Shown: positions 33,158 through 41,967 of the stretch, one piece after another
Numbering within the stretch: the first letter of the stretch is position 1
Layout of the letters: each line of letters begins with the position of its first letter
Source: an uncultured Oscillospiraceae bacterium
GTDB lineage: Bacteria; Bacillota; Clostridia; Oscillospirales; Ruminococcaceae
Reading direction: 5' to 3'
NCBI GenBank assembly: GCA_934444765.1
Contig: CAKSDC010000008.1
Location: forward strand, 1-64,000
Length of the DNA stretch: 64,000 nucleotides
Position numbers and translations under genes: made by a program
The notes under the pieces: model-generated
Database searches by the model: none
What the model saw: only the letters and a program-made list of their open reading frames with translations
What the model was told of the DNA's origin: nothing

Positions 33158-34123
33158 TTATTTAGTATTAGATATGTTCCAACGGAATGGACATATTTTG
33201 TTAGCCTTTCTGTTGTCGTACATAGTATTGTTAAGAATAGTATCATAGTCTAAGTATCGGTAGTTAGTCTTTTCTTCCGAACTGATTATTTTAGACTTTA
33301 TGAACTTTAAAGCGTTATTTTCTTTAGGTTCGCTACGTTGTAATACTGGACCTAAACGATAGTTATTAGACTTCATAAACTTGATAATTTCGGAAGTACT
33401 GGTTAATAGCATATCGCACACGTTGTACACTCCCGAATAAGAAGTATCTTCGGCTTGCTTTAAGTAGCATAGAATAAAGTCTGATAAGTTGTGTATACAA
33501 CAGAAGTGAAATCCATAGTCACCTAATCGATATATAAAATTAGAACCGTCTTTAGGGTCTTTAATTTTAGAAACTAAGTTATCATAAAACTTTAAAGAGT
33601 ACACTTGAGGTACTCTTGCTATAGCAACTACCATAGTCTTACTTCTTTTAGATTCGTTAGCTAAGACTTTTTCCGATTCATACTTCATCTTAGCGTAGTT
33701 GGTAATAGGTTTAATATCGGCATCTATTTCACGTAGAGGCTCACGAGTTTTCACCTTCATGTATACTTGAGTAGTACTAATTAGTATAAACTGAGCAACT
33801 TCTGTTTCAACTGCCATACGATACAGACTTCTGTCAAATTCCTGACTAATTTTAGCTTCTTTATCAGTAAATATTGGACCCATGTCATTATCAGCCGTAC
33901 AAGCTAAGTGTACTACTGCATGGAACTTATAGTTTTCAAATAGGTAGGCTAACGTACCCTTTATGCTTTCGCCATATGCTACAAAAGTAAAATGTTCTTT
34001 GTCTTTGTTGTAGTCGCTAAGTTTTTCATCAAAGGCTGTAACGTGGTAGCCTTTCTTCAATAATCCCGAACACACCGAGTCCCCAATGCGACTGCACGCA
34101 CCAGTAACTAAAACATTATCCAT
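33158..34123 (-). CDS. NAD-dependent epimerase/dehydratase (extended SDR)
   Basis: A 321-residue extended short-chain dehydrogenase. It starts NVLVTGACSRIGDSVCSGLL (cofactor-binding GxxxxIG, although Cys-Ser-Arg replaces the usual Gly-Phe), then VVHLACTADND, ISTTQVY and NYAKMKYESEK; Tyr and Lys of YxxxK are offset in NYAKMKYESEK (Tyr-Ala-Lys-Met-Lys), so the catalytic Tyr/Lys should be checked. Substrate is probably a nucleotide sugar or other sugar derivative; no pathway context is present. It leads a two-gene transcript with the sugar-binding lipoprotein. Confidence 0.78.
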   Translation of the reverse strand: MDNVLVTGACSRIGDSVCSGLLKKGYHVTAFDEKLSDYNKDKEHFTFVAYGESIKGTLAYLFENYKFHAVVHLACTADNDMGPIFTDKEAKISQEFDRSLYRMAVETEVAQFILISTTQVYMKVKTREPLREIDADIKPITNYAKMKYESEKVLANESKRSKTMVVAIARVPQVYSLKFYDNLVSKIKDPKDGSNFIYRLGDYGFHFCCIHNLSDFILCYLKQAEDTSYSGVYNVCDMLLTSTSEIIKFMKSNNYRLGPVLQRSEPKENNALKFIKSKIISSEEKTNYRYLDYDTILNNTMYDNRKANKICPFRWNISNTK

Positions 34124-34166
34124 CTTAAATCCTCCCTAAAACGATATTATTGAAGTACATAAGACT

Positions 34167-34195
34167 ATTATATCATACTTTTTAATATTTATCAA
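34167..34195 (-). promoter_or_regulatory. Promoter of the epimerase/solute-binding protein pair
   Basis: Minus-strand TTGATA (34190-34195) and TATAAT (34167-34172), 17 bp apart. Confidence 0.75.
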
Positions 34196-34264
34196 GGATT
34201 TGGAAACGATATTTTGTGCAAATGCACCATAATATTTTAACGATTAACTTAATGTAGTTTTTTC

Positions 34265-34293
34265 TTGAAGTAATTGTGATAGTGTGATATAAT
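34265..34293 (+). promoter_or_regulatory. Promoter of the prephenate dehydrogenase gene
   Basis: TTGAAG (34265-34270) and TATAAT (34288-34293) with a 17-bp spacer, divergent from the previous promoter about 70 bp away. Confidence 0.8.
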
Positions 34294-34333
34294 GGTATTT
34301 GCAATACTTATATAATATTTGGAGGAATATATA

Positions 34334-35176
34334 ATGAAAATAACAGTAATAGGATTGGGCTTAATAGGTGGCTCTATCTGTAAGGCTATAAAAAAGTATA
34401 CTAATAATCAAGTCTATGGATACGGTAGAAACAAAGAAACTCTAAACAAGGCTTTAAACTGCTACGCTATAGACCAAATAACAGACGACCTATCCGTTGC
34501 AGATATGACTATAGTATGCACTCCACCAGATAACGCTTTTAGTTTTATGCAACTAAATGCTAATAAGTTCAAAAAAGGTTCTATAGTTGCTGACGTGTGT
34601 GGTATTAAAGGTCAACACGCTGTAGATACTAATAGTATATTAAAGTCTGCGGGTGTGAACTATGTAGGTACTCACCCTATGGCAGGAAAAGAACGTGCAG
34701 GTTTTGATAACTCCGATGCAGACCTATTCTTAAACGCTAACTTTATAGTAACTCCTTTAGAAGATACTAACAAGGAAAAGTTAATGGAAGTAGTAGTACT
34801 TGCTAAAGAGATGGGATTTGGTAGAATAATCCACGCTACACCTTTCGACCATGATAAGATTATAGCTTATACTTCACAGTTAGCACACGTGGTATCTAAT
34901 GCGTACGTTAAAAGTCCAACTATGGAAATAGAACTTGGTTTTAGTGGTGGTAGTTTTCAGGATATGACCAGAGTAGCCACCGTGAACGAATATATGTGGA
35001 CAGACCTATTCTTTGATAATAGGGAGTGTCTATTGAACGAAGTCACTACTTTAATAGATAATCTAAAGGAGTATCAAAAGGCTTTAGCAGACAGCGACCG
35101 TGAAAAGATGATATCTTTACTACGTGATGGTAGAGTACTTAAAGAAGAAAACCTTAAAAAACATGGCAGACTATAA
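34334..35176 (+). CDS. tyrA: Prephenate dehydrogenase
   Basis: The start is the ATG at 34334, 8 bp after TTGGAGGA; a TTG upstream would lie in the ribosome site. The 280-residue protein has an N-terminal NAD(P)-binding domain (GLGLIGGSICKAIKK, residues 6-20; YGYGRN; IVCTPP) and the dehydrogenase motif THPMAGKERAGFDNSDADLF, with the HD-like helix ending TSQLAHVVSNA. It oxidatively decarboxylates prephenate to 4-hydroxyphenylpyruvate for tyrosine. No ACT domain is seen. It is monocistronic. Confidence 0.93.
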   Translation: MKITVIGLGLIGGSICKAIKKYTNNQVYGYGRNKETLNKALNCYAIDQITDDLSVADMTIVCTPPDNAFSFMQLNANKFKKGSIVADVCGIKGQHAVDTNSILKSAGVNYVGTHPMAGKERAGFDNSDADLFLNANFIVTPLEDTNKEKLMEVVVLAKEMGFGRIIHATPFDHDKIIAYTSQLAHVVSNAYVKSPTMEIELGFSGGSFQDMTRVATVNEYMWTDLFFDNRECLLNEVTTLIDNLKEYQKALADSDREKMISLLRDGRVLKEENLKKHGRL

Positions 35177-35189
35177 AGATTATACTACT

Positions 35190-35221
35190 AAGGAATGGTA
35201 TATTTGCCATTCCTTTTTTTA
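35190..35221 (+). terminator. Terminator of tyrA
   Basis: The stem AAGGAATGG/CCATTCCTT is followed by TTTTT, 14 bp past the stop codon. Confidence 0.95.
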
Positions 35222-35412
35222 TCTATTCACATAGATGCGTGTATGCAACCAGTGGTTTCCTATGCAACGTTAGGTATATGCGACGCTATGTAAATTAAAA
35301 TAGGTTGAAAACTTTTAAGACTTCTGTTATTATATATATTAGTAAATACAACACCTTAAAGGCAGTAAATATATACTTAAAAATACCAATTAGAAAGGAT
35401 TGTAGATATATT

Positions 35413-36318
35413 ATGAACTTAGAGACTGCTAATAAACTATTAAGACTACGCAAACAAAACAATCTTTCACAAGAGGAATTAGCTGAAAAGTTGGGCATTA
35501 GCAGACAAGCCGTTTCCAAATGGGAACGTGCCGAGGCTTCACCAGATACCGATAATTTAATAACTTTGGCTAACCTATATAGAATATCATTAGACGAACT
35601 ACTGGATATAGACGTTAAAACTATGAGAAGTGAAGAGTATCAAGATATTAAGTCTAAAGTAAACCTATCTAAACCAGAGGATACTCAAGAAGTACCACCT
35701 CAGCCACAGTATAAAAAAGTGGTGTATCCCAAAGATAGCTTATCTGAAGAACTATATAATAGTAGATATGCAGAAGGCATAGACGATACCCCTAATAGTG
35801 CTAATCAGTCTTCTTTCGATGCCTCCAACTATGGCAGTACTAAAGTAGATAGCATTCCAAACTATCAAGCTGAAAACTATATACAACCTATTCCCGATAG
35901 TAGTAGTACTAATAAGAAAAAGAAGAAAAAAAAGCGTTTCGGTGGGTTCGGAGGTGTTCCACCATATACCAGTAATGGCTTTATACTAAAGTTTGAACAG
36001 TTTATGAAGAAGTTCCATATAAGCTATAAGGGATTATATACTTTTCCTTATTATGCCATAGCCATAGTTATGATGATACTATGTGCCGATATATTTTGGA
36101 ATGGTGGTTACTTAGCAGGTTTTTGGGCGGTAAGTATTCCTTTGTACTATACGTTTGTAGGGGCGGTACATAAAAGAAATCCTAATATCTTTGGATATCC
36201 ACTATTAGCGTTTATGTTGATGTTGTTATCTATGTTTTTAGGTTTTGACGGTCTTTCATGTACATGGTTAGCTACCATACCGTTCTACTATTGGATAGTG
36301 AATAAGAATAAGCACTAA
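35413..36318 (+). CDS. XRE-family helix-turn-helix protein with membrane-associated C-terminus
   Basis: The ATG at 35413 follows GAAAGGAT at 13 bp; residues before it in the open frame are not supported. The 301-residue protein has an N-terminal HTH_3 domain (about 7-61; LGISRQAVSKWERAEASPD), a disordered Pro/Ser/Asn linker (about 70-175), a Lys/Arg-rich tract near 180 and a C-terminal hydrophobic region (about 205-300) with three to four membrane segments (PYYAIAIVMMILCADIF and others). A DNA-binding domain tethered to the membrane suggests a sensor of envelope state. No target is known. Confidence 0.8.
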   Translation: MNLETANKLLRLRKQNNLSQEELAEKLGISRQAVSKWERAEASPDTDNLITLANLYRISLDELLDIDVKTMRSEEYQDIKSKVNLSKPEDTQEVPPQPQYKKVVYPKDSLSEELYNSRYAEGIDDTPNSANQSSFDASNYGSTKVDSIPNYQAENYIQPIPDSSSTNKKKKKKKRFGGFGGVPPYTSNGFILKFEQFMKKFHISYKGLYTFPYYAIAIVMMILCADIFWNGGYLAGFWAVSIPLYYTFVGAVHKRNPNIFGYPLLAFMLMLLSMFLGFDGLSCTWLATIPFYYWIVNKNKH

Positions 36319-36326
36319 AAAGTAAT

Positions 36327-36358
36327 AGCTACTCTTATAATAAGAGTAGCTTATTTTT
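36327..36358. terminator. Bidirectional terminator between the XRE and CarD-like genes
   Basis: An 11-bp perfect stem (AGCTACTCTTA/TAAGAGTAGCT) is followed by TATTTTTAG and preceded by an A-rich stretch, so both convergent genes can use it. Confidence 0.85.
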
Positions 36359-36848
36359 AGTTATTAACACTTATGCGTCGTTTGATGTAGTTATCGACCA
36401 TTTTAGGTTCTATGTTTAGTGCAAAGGATAGTTCATCAAATAGATACTTTTCAGCCATATGCTGATACTTGCTATCTACTATGGATAGTCTTTTACCTAT
36501 CTTGTTAAGAGCCTCACTTTTTTGATGTACTGTTTTAAGAATCTTAGAGTAAGAGTAGCAGTTGTAGTGGTGAATTTCGTTTCTGTACTCTTCATCTATA
36601 GCCTTAGATATAGGGGTTATATTAGGCATTAAGTCTATAAGTTCTATAGCCTGTTGTTTGGTTAAAGGTTTTCTAATAGAGGCTTGGTTTTGAGTAGGAA
36701 TGTAAAAAGTTTCTTTTTCAAATAGAGAGTTCATAATATAGTAAGTATTATCCTTATCGAAGCCCATATCACTGTAATCTAACTTGGTAATGTCGGTTAT
36801 CTTGCATACCCAGTATTGATATACCACATAGTCGTTAATATTATACAT
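36357..36848 (-). CDS. CarD/CdnL-family transcription factor
   Basis: The 163-residue protein fits CarD_CdnL: N-terminal RNA-polymerase-binding beta part with INDYVVYQYWVCKITDITKL (about 3-22) and TYYIMNSL...ETFYIPTQN, then a helical DNA-binding part (about 75-160; KSEALNKIGKRLS, KYLFDELSFALN). CarD-like factors bind the RNA polymerase beta subunit and stabilise open complexes, often on rRNA and housekeeping promoters. It ends on the stem at 36327-36358. Confidence 0.88.
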   Translation of the reverse strand: MYNINDYVVYQYWVCKITDITKLDYSDMGFDKDNTYYIMNSLFEKETFYIPTQNQASIRKPLTKQQAIELIDLMPNITPISKAIDEEYRNEIHHYNCYSYSKILKTVHQKSEALNKIGKRLSIVDSKYQHMAEKYLFDELSFALNIEPKMVDNYIKRRISVNN

Positions 36849-37079
36849 AGTTAAACATCACCTCAAAAGTATATTAAAGCACGTATTTGTGTATTTCAAA
36901 TGCGTTCTTTAATACTATTATACCATATATTTAATAAAAAGTCAACCACGCTTAGTATTTTATAGATATATCATATATTAGATATATACTATATGTGACA
37001 TAGTATCTTTTAGATATAATATTAGAGTGCTAATAACTATTAACACTCTAAATAATAAGGTATGTGTATATTGATAGTG

Positions 37080-37976
37080 TTATTTTGCGTCTTGAGTATT
37101 AGCCTTAACCAACCTACTGGACATATACTTTTTAAGAAGTTGTAGTCCAAATATTACCACACCACCTATTATAAAGAATAGTATACTAAAAGTATTAATA
37201 CTCATGGCAGGTTGAGGAGTATCTAAAGTTTCGGGACCCTTAACTATAGCGTATAACGAACCTATCATTAAACCAAGAATGCAATACATAGTTTGAGGTC
37301 TAAAGTGTTCTAAGCAGTACTTAACACCTTTAATTACTAAGGCTATTCCTAATAGAACGCCTATTCCGAAAGCCATTAAATAAGGTACGCCTTCAAAGTT
37401 TAGGTGTAAAAATTCATAGATGTAGTTCATAATAGGTATGTACAGACCGAATATAAGTAGTAGTGTAGAACCTGATATACCAGGTAACACCATAGCCGAA
37501 ATAGCTACCATTCCAGCGATTAGGATATATAGTAGTGTACCTACATTTAAACTTAAAGTATCGTCACCGGTAGTAGAAGAGTTCAATATAGTAATTAATA
37601 TTACTATAGCTATTCCCACTATACAGGATAGAATACTTTTAACGTTTACTTGTTTAAATACATCTCTTTCTTCTATGAGTATTATAGGTATAGAAAAGAT
37701 TATAAATCCCAAAAATAACGAACTTATGTTGTATATATGGCTCTCAAATACTTGATTTAATATCAATACTGCCGAAATAAAGCCTATAATCCAACCTATG
37801 CCCAATCTTACTAAGAACTTTAAAGACTTTATCTTTTCGGGTTTTTTGCCGAATATTATTCCGTTTAAAGAACCTATAAAGTCATCATAAAATCCCATTA
37901 AGAACGCAATAGTGCCTCCCGAAACACCAGGAACACTATCCGCTAAAGCCATTAACAGACCACCTAAAGATATCAT
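37080..37976 (-). CDS. DUF368 membrane protein (undecaprenyl phosphate translocase family)
   Basis: A 298-residue polytopic protein with eight or so membrane helices and two copies of the DUF368 signature: DSVPGVSGGTIAFLMGFYD (about 13-31) and AMVLPGISGSTLLLIFGLY (about 155-173). DUF368 proteins were recently shown to flip undecaprenyl phosphate back across the membrane for re-use in wall and glycan synthesis. Charged residues and Pro/Gly-rich re-entrant loops fit. It has its own promoter at 38062-38090 and no operon partner. Confidence 0.9.
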   Translation of the reverse strand: MISLGGLLMALADSVPGVSGGTIAFLMGFYDDFIGSLNGIIFGKKPEKIKSLKFLVRLGIGWIIGFISAVLILNQVFESHIYNISSLFLGFIIFSIPIILIEERDVFKQVNVKSILSCIVGIAIVILITILNSSTTGDDTLSLNVGTLLYILIAGMVAISAMVLPGISGSTLLLIFGLYIPIMNYIYEFLHLNFEGVPYLMAFGIGVLLGIALVIKGVKYCLEHFRPQTMYCILGLMIGSLYAIVKGPETLDTPQPAMSINTFSILFFIIGGVVIFGLQLLKKYMSSRLVKANTQDAK

Positions 37977-38061
37977 AATACGTTAATATTATCGTACAAG
38001 ATAATATATTCTCCTTTCAAAAAATATTCATTTTGAGTAGCATATTTAGTGTATATTTGGT

Positions 38062-38090
38062 AGTATATCATACTATGTTTAGGTTGTCAA
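38062..38090 (-). promoter_or_regulatory. Promoter of the DUF368 gene
   Basis: Minus-strand TTGACA (38085-38090) and TATACT (38062-38067), spacer 17 bp. The 304-bp gap 37977-38280 holds only this and the divergent ruvC promoter. Confidence 0.8.
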
Positions 38091-38194
38091 GCATAGGTAA
38101 GGCACATAATCACATATATTAGTAAGTTTAACCAATATTTAATATTCCGTTAATGTGAATTTTAATCTTGGCGTTTGGATAGATTAAAAAAATC

Positions 38195-38223
38195 TTGAAA
38201 AGTCTACAATAGTATGGTATAAT
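38195..38223 (+). promoter_or_regulatory. Promoter of ruvCAB
   Basis: TTGAAA (38195-38200) and TATAAT (38218-38223), spacer 17 bp, about 55 bp before ruvC. Confidence 0.82.
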
Positions 38224-38280
38224 AATAGAATGTGATAGTATAGACTATCTTTAAAAAGTTTAAAGGAGTTGCACGGCATT

Positions 38281-38772
38281 ATGAAGATTTTAGGTATCGA
38301 CCCAGGCTATGCTATAGTGGGTTACGGTATAGTAGAACATAATGGCTATCAGTTTAAACCCATAGGCTATGGAGCTATTACTACTTCTGCCGATATGCCG
38401 TTCTGTAACAGACTTAACGTAATATATAACGATATGGTTAGTATAATAGATACGTATCAGCCTGAATGCGTTGCTATAGAAAGGTTATACTTTACTAACA
38501 ACGTCAAGACGGGCATAGACGTGGCTCAAGCGAGGGGCGTAATAGTGCTATCGTTAGTACAGAATAACGTGCCTATATTCGAGTATACTCCGTTACAGAT
38601 AAAGCAAGCTCTAACTGGTTATGGTAAAGCAGAAAAAAAACAGATTATGGAAATGACCAAAAGCATACTAAAGTTAAAGTCAGTTCCTAAGCCAGATGAC
38701 ACTGCCGACGCTTTGGCGGTGGCTATCTGTCATGGACACTTTTCTAATACTCTTTTGAAAGGAATATTCTAA
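38281..38772 (+). CDS. ruvC: Crossover junction endodeoxyribonuclease RuvC
   Basis: The ATG at 38281 is used, 12 bp after AAAGGAG; a TTG at 38269 touches the ribosome site. The 163-residue protein carries the RNase-H-like acidic residues: ILGIDPG (Asp7), ECVAIERLYF and a late DDTADALAVAICH. It cuts Holliday junctions bound by RuvAB. It is followed 4 bp later by ruvA, then ruvB: one operon. Confidence 0.96.
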   Translation: MKILGIDPGYAIVGYGIVEHNGYQFKPIGYGAITTSADMPFCNRLNVIYNDMVSIIDTYQPECVAIERLYFTNNVKTGIDVAQARGVIVLSLVQNNVPIFEYTPLQIKQALTGYGKAEKKQIMEMTKSILKLKSVPKPDDTADALAVAICHGHFSNTLLKGIF

Positions 38773-38776
38773 CATT

Positions 38777-39370
38777 ATGATATACAGTCTAAGAGGAAAG
38801 TTAATAGTAAAAGAACAGTCTTTAGCAGTTATAGAGTGTTCTGGTGTGGGTTATGCTTGCAAGATTACTCTTGGTACGTATGCTAAACTTAACGAACTCA
38901 ATTCCGAACAGTTTTTATATACGTACTTCAACGCACGAGAAGGCAATATAGACCTATGCGGTTTTGCTACTAAAGAAGAGCTAAACTGTTTTAAACTTTT
39001 AATAGGAGTTTCTAACGTAGGTGTTAAGGCTGGGATATCTATACTTTCGGCATTAACTCCCGAACAGTTGGTATTGGCTATCACTTCAGGCGATAGCAAA
39101 GCTATATCTAAAGCTAAAGGCATAGGTACTAAGACCGCTCAAAGAATAGTATTAGAACTTAAAGATAAGATAGCTAAAGAAGATATTACTATAACTTCGG
39201 AGGCTTTTACTAATGATATTAGCGTCAGCAATTCCGATATGGACGACGCTATTCAAGGTTTAATGGCTTTAGGATACTCTCAATCTGAGGTTATGCCTTA
39301 CATTAAAAGACTTAGTGGCAAATTGAATACTTCCGATATTATTAGAGAAGTACTTAAAAATATGATGTAG
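38777..39370 (+). CDS. ruvA: Holliday junction branch migration subunit RuvA
   Basis: The 197-residue protein has the OB-fold N-domain (MIYSLRGKLI, FNAREGNIDLCGF), the two HhH motifs (LLIGVSNVGVKAGISILS and IGTKTAQRIVLELKDKI) and a C-terminal RuvB-binding domain (about 150-197). Tetramers bind the four-way junction and load RuvB. It is in the ruvCAB operon, 23 bp before ruvB. Confidence 0.96.
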   Translation: MIYSLRGKLIVKEQSLAVIECSGVGYACKITLGTYAKLNELNSEQFLYTYFNAREGNIDLCGFATKEELNCFKLLIGVSNVGVKAGISILSALTPEQLVLAITSGDSKAISKAKGIGTKTAQRIVLELKDKIAKEDITITSEAFTNDISVSNSDMDDAIQGLMALGYSQSEVMPYIKRLSGKLNTSDIIREVLKNMM

Positions 39371-39393
39371 TATATCGAAAGGGGCGTAATCGG

Positions 39394-40455
39394 TTGATAG
39401 AAAAATCTGATATGGAATTAGAATATCTTGAAGACGATAGAGAAGTATCTCCACAGTATCATGAGGGTAACGATAAAGAGTTAGAATATACTCTTAGACC
39501 TAAAACGTTACAAGAGTATATCGGTCAAGATAAGGTAAAAGAAAACTTAGCTATATATATGGAAGCCTCTAAACGTAGAGGTGAACCCTTAGACCATGTA
39601 CTACTATATGGTCCTCCTGGTTTAGGTAAGACTACTCTTGCAGGAATTATATCTCACGAAATGGGCGTAAACTTACGAGTTACTTCTGGTCCTGCTATAG
39701 AAAAACCTGGAGACTTAGCCTCTTTACTTACTAACTTAGGCGATAACGACGTACTATTTATAGACGAAATTCATAGACTACCACGAACCGTAGAAGAAGT
39801 GCTATATCCTGCCATGGAAGACAACGTACTTGATATAGTGATAGGTAAAGGACCTTCAGCACGTTCTATTAGAATAGACTTAAAGAAGTTCACTTTAGTA
39901 GGTGCTACTACTCGAGCTGGTCAGCTTTCAGCACCTTTAAGAGATAGGTTTGGCGTAATACTAAGGTTAGAGTTGTACTCCTATGAACAGTTGACGGATA
40001 TCATTCGTAGGAGTGCTAACCTATTGAACATTCCATGTGATTACGACGGTGCGTACGAAATAGCTAAACGTTCACGTGGCACACCAAGAATTGCTAATAG
40101 ACTATTGAAAAGGGTTCGTGACTTTGCCGACGTAATAGCCAATGGTACTATAGATAAAGAGGTGGCTCAAATGTCTTTAGATAGGCTTGAAATAGATAGC
40201 TTAGGTTTAGATAGTTTAGATAAACGTCTATTAACCATGCTAATTAAAGGATATAATGGTGGCCCTGCTGGTTTAGAGACGTTAGCTTCTGCCATAGGGG
40301 AAGAGGCTATCACCATTGAAGACGTATGCGAACCATATCTAATGCAGTTAGGATTTCTTTCAAGAACTCCACGTGGTAGGTGTGCTACTAAGTTAGCATA
40401 TCAGCATTTAGGAATTATTCCTAAAGATGATGATACCCAACTAACCATAGATTAA
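39394..40455 (+). CDS. ruvB: Holliday junction DNA helicase RuvB
   Basis: The gene starts with TTG at 39394, 9 bp after AAAGGGG; an in-frame ATG six codons later is the alternative. The 353-residue AAA+ motor has Walker A YGPPGLGKTT, Walker B LFIDEIHRL, sensor GATTRAG and a C-terminal winged helix (LETLASAIGEEAITIEDVCEPY, then GFLSRTPRGR). It drives branch migration on RuvA-bound junctions. Confidence 0.97.
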   Translation: MIEKSDMELEYLEDDREVSPQYHEGNDKELEYTLRPKTLQEYIGQDKVKENLAIYMEASKRRGEPLDHVLLYGPPGLGKTTLAGIISHEMGVNLRVTSGPAIEKPGDLASLLTNLGDNDVLFIDEIHRLPRTVEEVLYPAMEDNVLDIVIGKGPSARSIRIDLKKFTLVGATTRAGQLSAPLRDRFGVILRLELYSYEQLTDIIRRSANLLNIPCDYDGAYEIAKRSRGTPRIANRLLKRVRDFADVIANGTIDKEVAQMSLDRLEIDSLGLDSLDKRLLTMLIKGYNGGPAGLETLASAIGEEAITIEDVCEPYLMQLGFLSRTPRGRCATKLAYQHLGIIPKDDDTQLTID

Positions 40456-40524
40456 TAGTTGATACTAATCATAGTATCAATTTAATAGTATATAATTATA
40501 TTTTATTTTAAGGAGATTTTTATA

Positions 40525-41871
40525 ATGGGCAGACTATTCGGTACAGATGGTGCAAGAGGTATTGCAATCACTGAATTAACTTGCGAGTTGGCTATGCAAA
40601 TAGGCAGAGCAGCCGCTTTAGAACTAACCAAAACTACTAATCATAAACCTACTATATATATAGGCAAGGATACAAGAATATCTTCTGATATTTTAGAGTG
40701 TGCTTTAGTATCTGGTATATGTTCTGTAGGTGCAGATGCTGTCTTATTAGGAGTAGTTCCTACACCTGCCGTAGCGTACCTAATTAGAAAGAATAAAGCA
40801 GACGCTGGCGTTATGATATCAGCATCTCATAATAGTGTAGAGTACAACGGTATTAAACTATTCGCTGGTACTGGTTATAAACTTCCTGATGAAGTTGAAA
40901 ACGAAATAGAAAGACTTATATTAGATAATCCTGAAGAGATTAAGTTAGTATCCAATACAGAAGTTGGTAGAGTTTTACACTATGAAAATTCTCAGCTTGA
41001 CTATATAGAGTATGTATGTTCTACTATCAAACAAGACCTAACAGGCATTAACGTAGCCTTAGACTGTGCTAACGGTTCAAGTTCAGTAACTGCTGAAAGA
41101 CTATTCACTAAACTTGGAGCTACAGTACATCTAATACATAATACTCCAGACGGTACTAACATTAATAATAGTTGTGGTTCTACACACATGGAAAGTCTAA
41201 TAGAGTACGTAAAATCTAATCACTGTGATGTAGGTCTTGCTTTTGACGGCGACGCAGATAGATGCCTTGCAGTAGATGAGAATGGCAATCTTATAGACGG
41301 CGATAAGATTATAGCTATATGTTCTAAATCCTATAAAGATAGAGGTCTTTTAAAGGGCAATACCGCAGTAGTCACCGTTATGACTAACATAGGATTTTCT
41401 ATATTTGCAAAGGAAAACGGTATAAACTTTGAAACTACCAAAGTAGGCGATAGATACGTTCTTGAAAATATGCGTGAACACGGTTATAGTATCGGTGGTG
41501 AACAGAGTGGACACATCATCTTTTTAGACGACGCTACTACTGGCGACGGTGAACTATCTGGTGCTAAACTATTAGAGATTATCAAACTTACTGGTAGAAA
41601 GGCTTCTGAATTAGCTTCTTGTATGGAAAGTTATCCACAAGTATTAGTAAACGTAAATATTACTTTAGATAAAAAGGGTCTTTGGGATAAAAACTCTGCT
41701 ATTATGGAGTGCATTCGCAAACATGAGGACACCCTAAACGGTGCTGGTAGAGTGTTAGTCCGTGAAAGTGGTACAGAACCTTTAATTCGTGTAATGCTTG
41801 AAGGTAAAGACTTACAACAGATTACCACTATGGCTAACGATATCGCCGAAACTATAAAAGTTAGTCTATAG
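40525..41871 (+). CDS. glmM: Phosphoglucosamine mutase
   Basis: The 448-residue protein has all phosphohexomutase motifs: FGTDGARG (5-12), the phosphoserine loop GVMISASHNS (Ser101 region), metal loop AFDGDADRC, sugar-binding GGEQSGHIIF and the phosphate-binding RESGTEPLIRVM. It converts glucosamine-6-phosphate to glucosamine-1-phosphate for UDP-GlcNAc and peptidoglycan. It is 70 bp after ruvB behind AAGGAG, and may share its transcript or have its own promoter. Confidence 0.97.
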   Translation: MGRLFGTDGARGIAITELTCELAMQIGRAAALELTKTTNHKPTIYIGKDTRISSDILECALVSGICSVGADAVLLGVVPTPAVAYLIRKNKADAGVMISASHNSVEYNGIKLFAGTGYKLPDEVENEIERLILDNPEEIKLVSNTEVGRVLHYENSQLDYIEYVCSTIKQDLTGINVALDCANGSSSVTAERLFTKLGATVHLIHNTPDGTNINNSCGSTHMESLIEYVKSNHCDVGLAFDGDADRCLAVDENGNLIDGDKIIAICSKSYKDRGLLKGNTAVVTVMTNIGFSIFAKENGINFETTKVGDRYVLENMREHGYSIGGEQSGHIIFLDDATTGDGELSGAKLLEIIKLTGRKASELASCMESYPQVLVNVNITLDKKGLWDKNSAIMECIRKHEDTLNGAGRVLVRESGTEPLIRVMLEGKDLQQITTMANDIAETIKVSL

Positions 41872-41911
41872 TAAACGTGATTTAGTATGGTTATAGATAA
41901 GTAACCGTTAA

Positions 41912-41942
41912 ATCGGAACGCCGTTTTTTCGGTGTTCCGATA
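41912..41942 (+). terminator. Hairpin after glmM
   Basis: The stem ATCGGAAC..CCG/CGG..GTTCCGAT spans 31 bp with a T-rich loop. The downstream T run is short, so it is a weak or attenuating terminator before the methyltransferase gene. Confidence 0.6.
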
Positions 41943-41967
41943 TATTAATATTTAAGGAGTTTTATTA

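Noticed and set aside
37022..37051. Sequence with GAGTGCTAA close to the DUF368 gene, resembling a CIRCE arm
   Set aside because: Only one arm of CIRCE is present; the facing arm is ACACTCTAA, not TTAGCACTC. The pair TTAGAGTG/CACTCTAA makes an ordinary terminator-like hairpin after the DUF368 stop.
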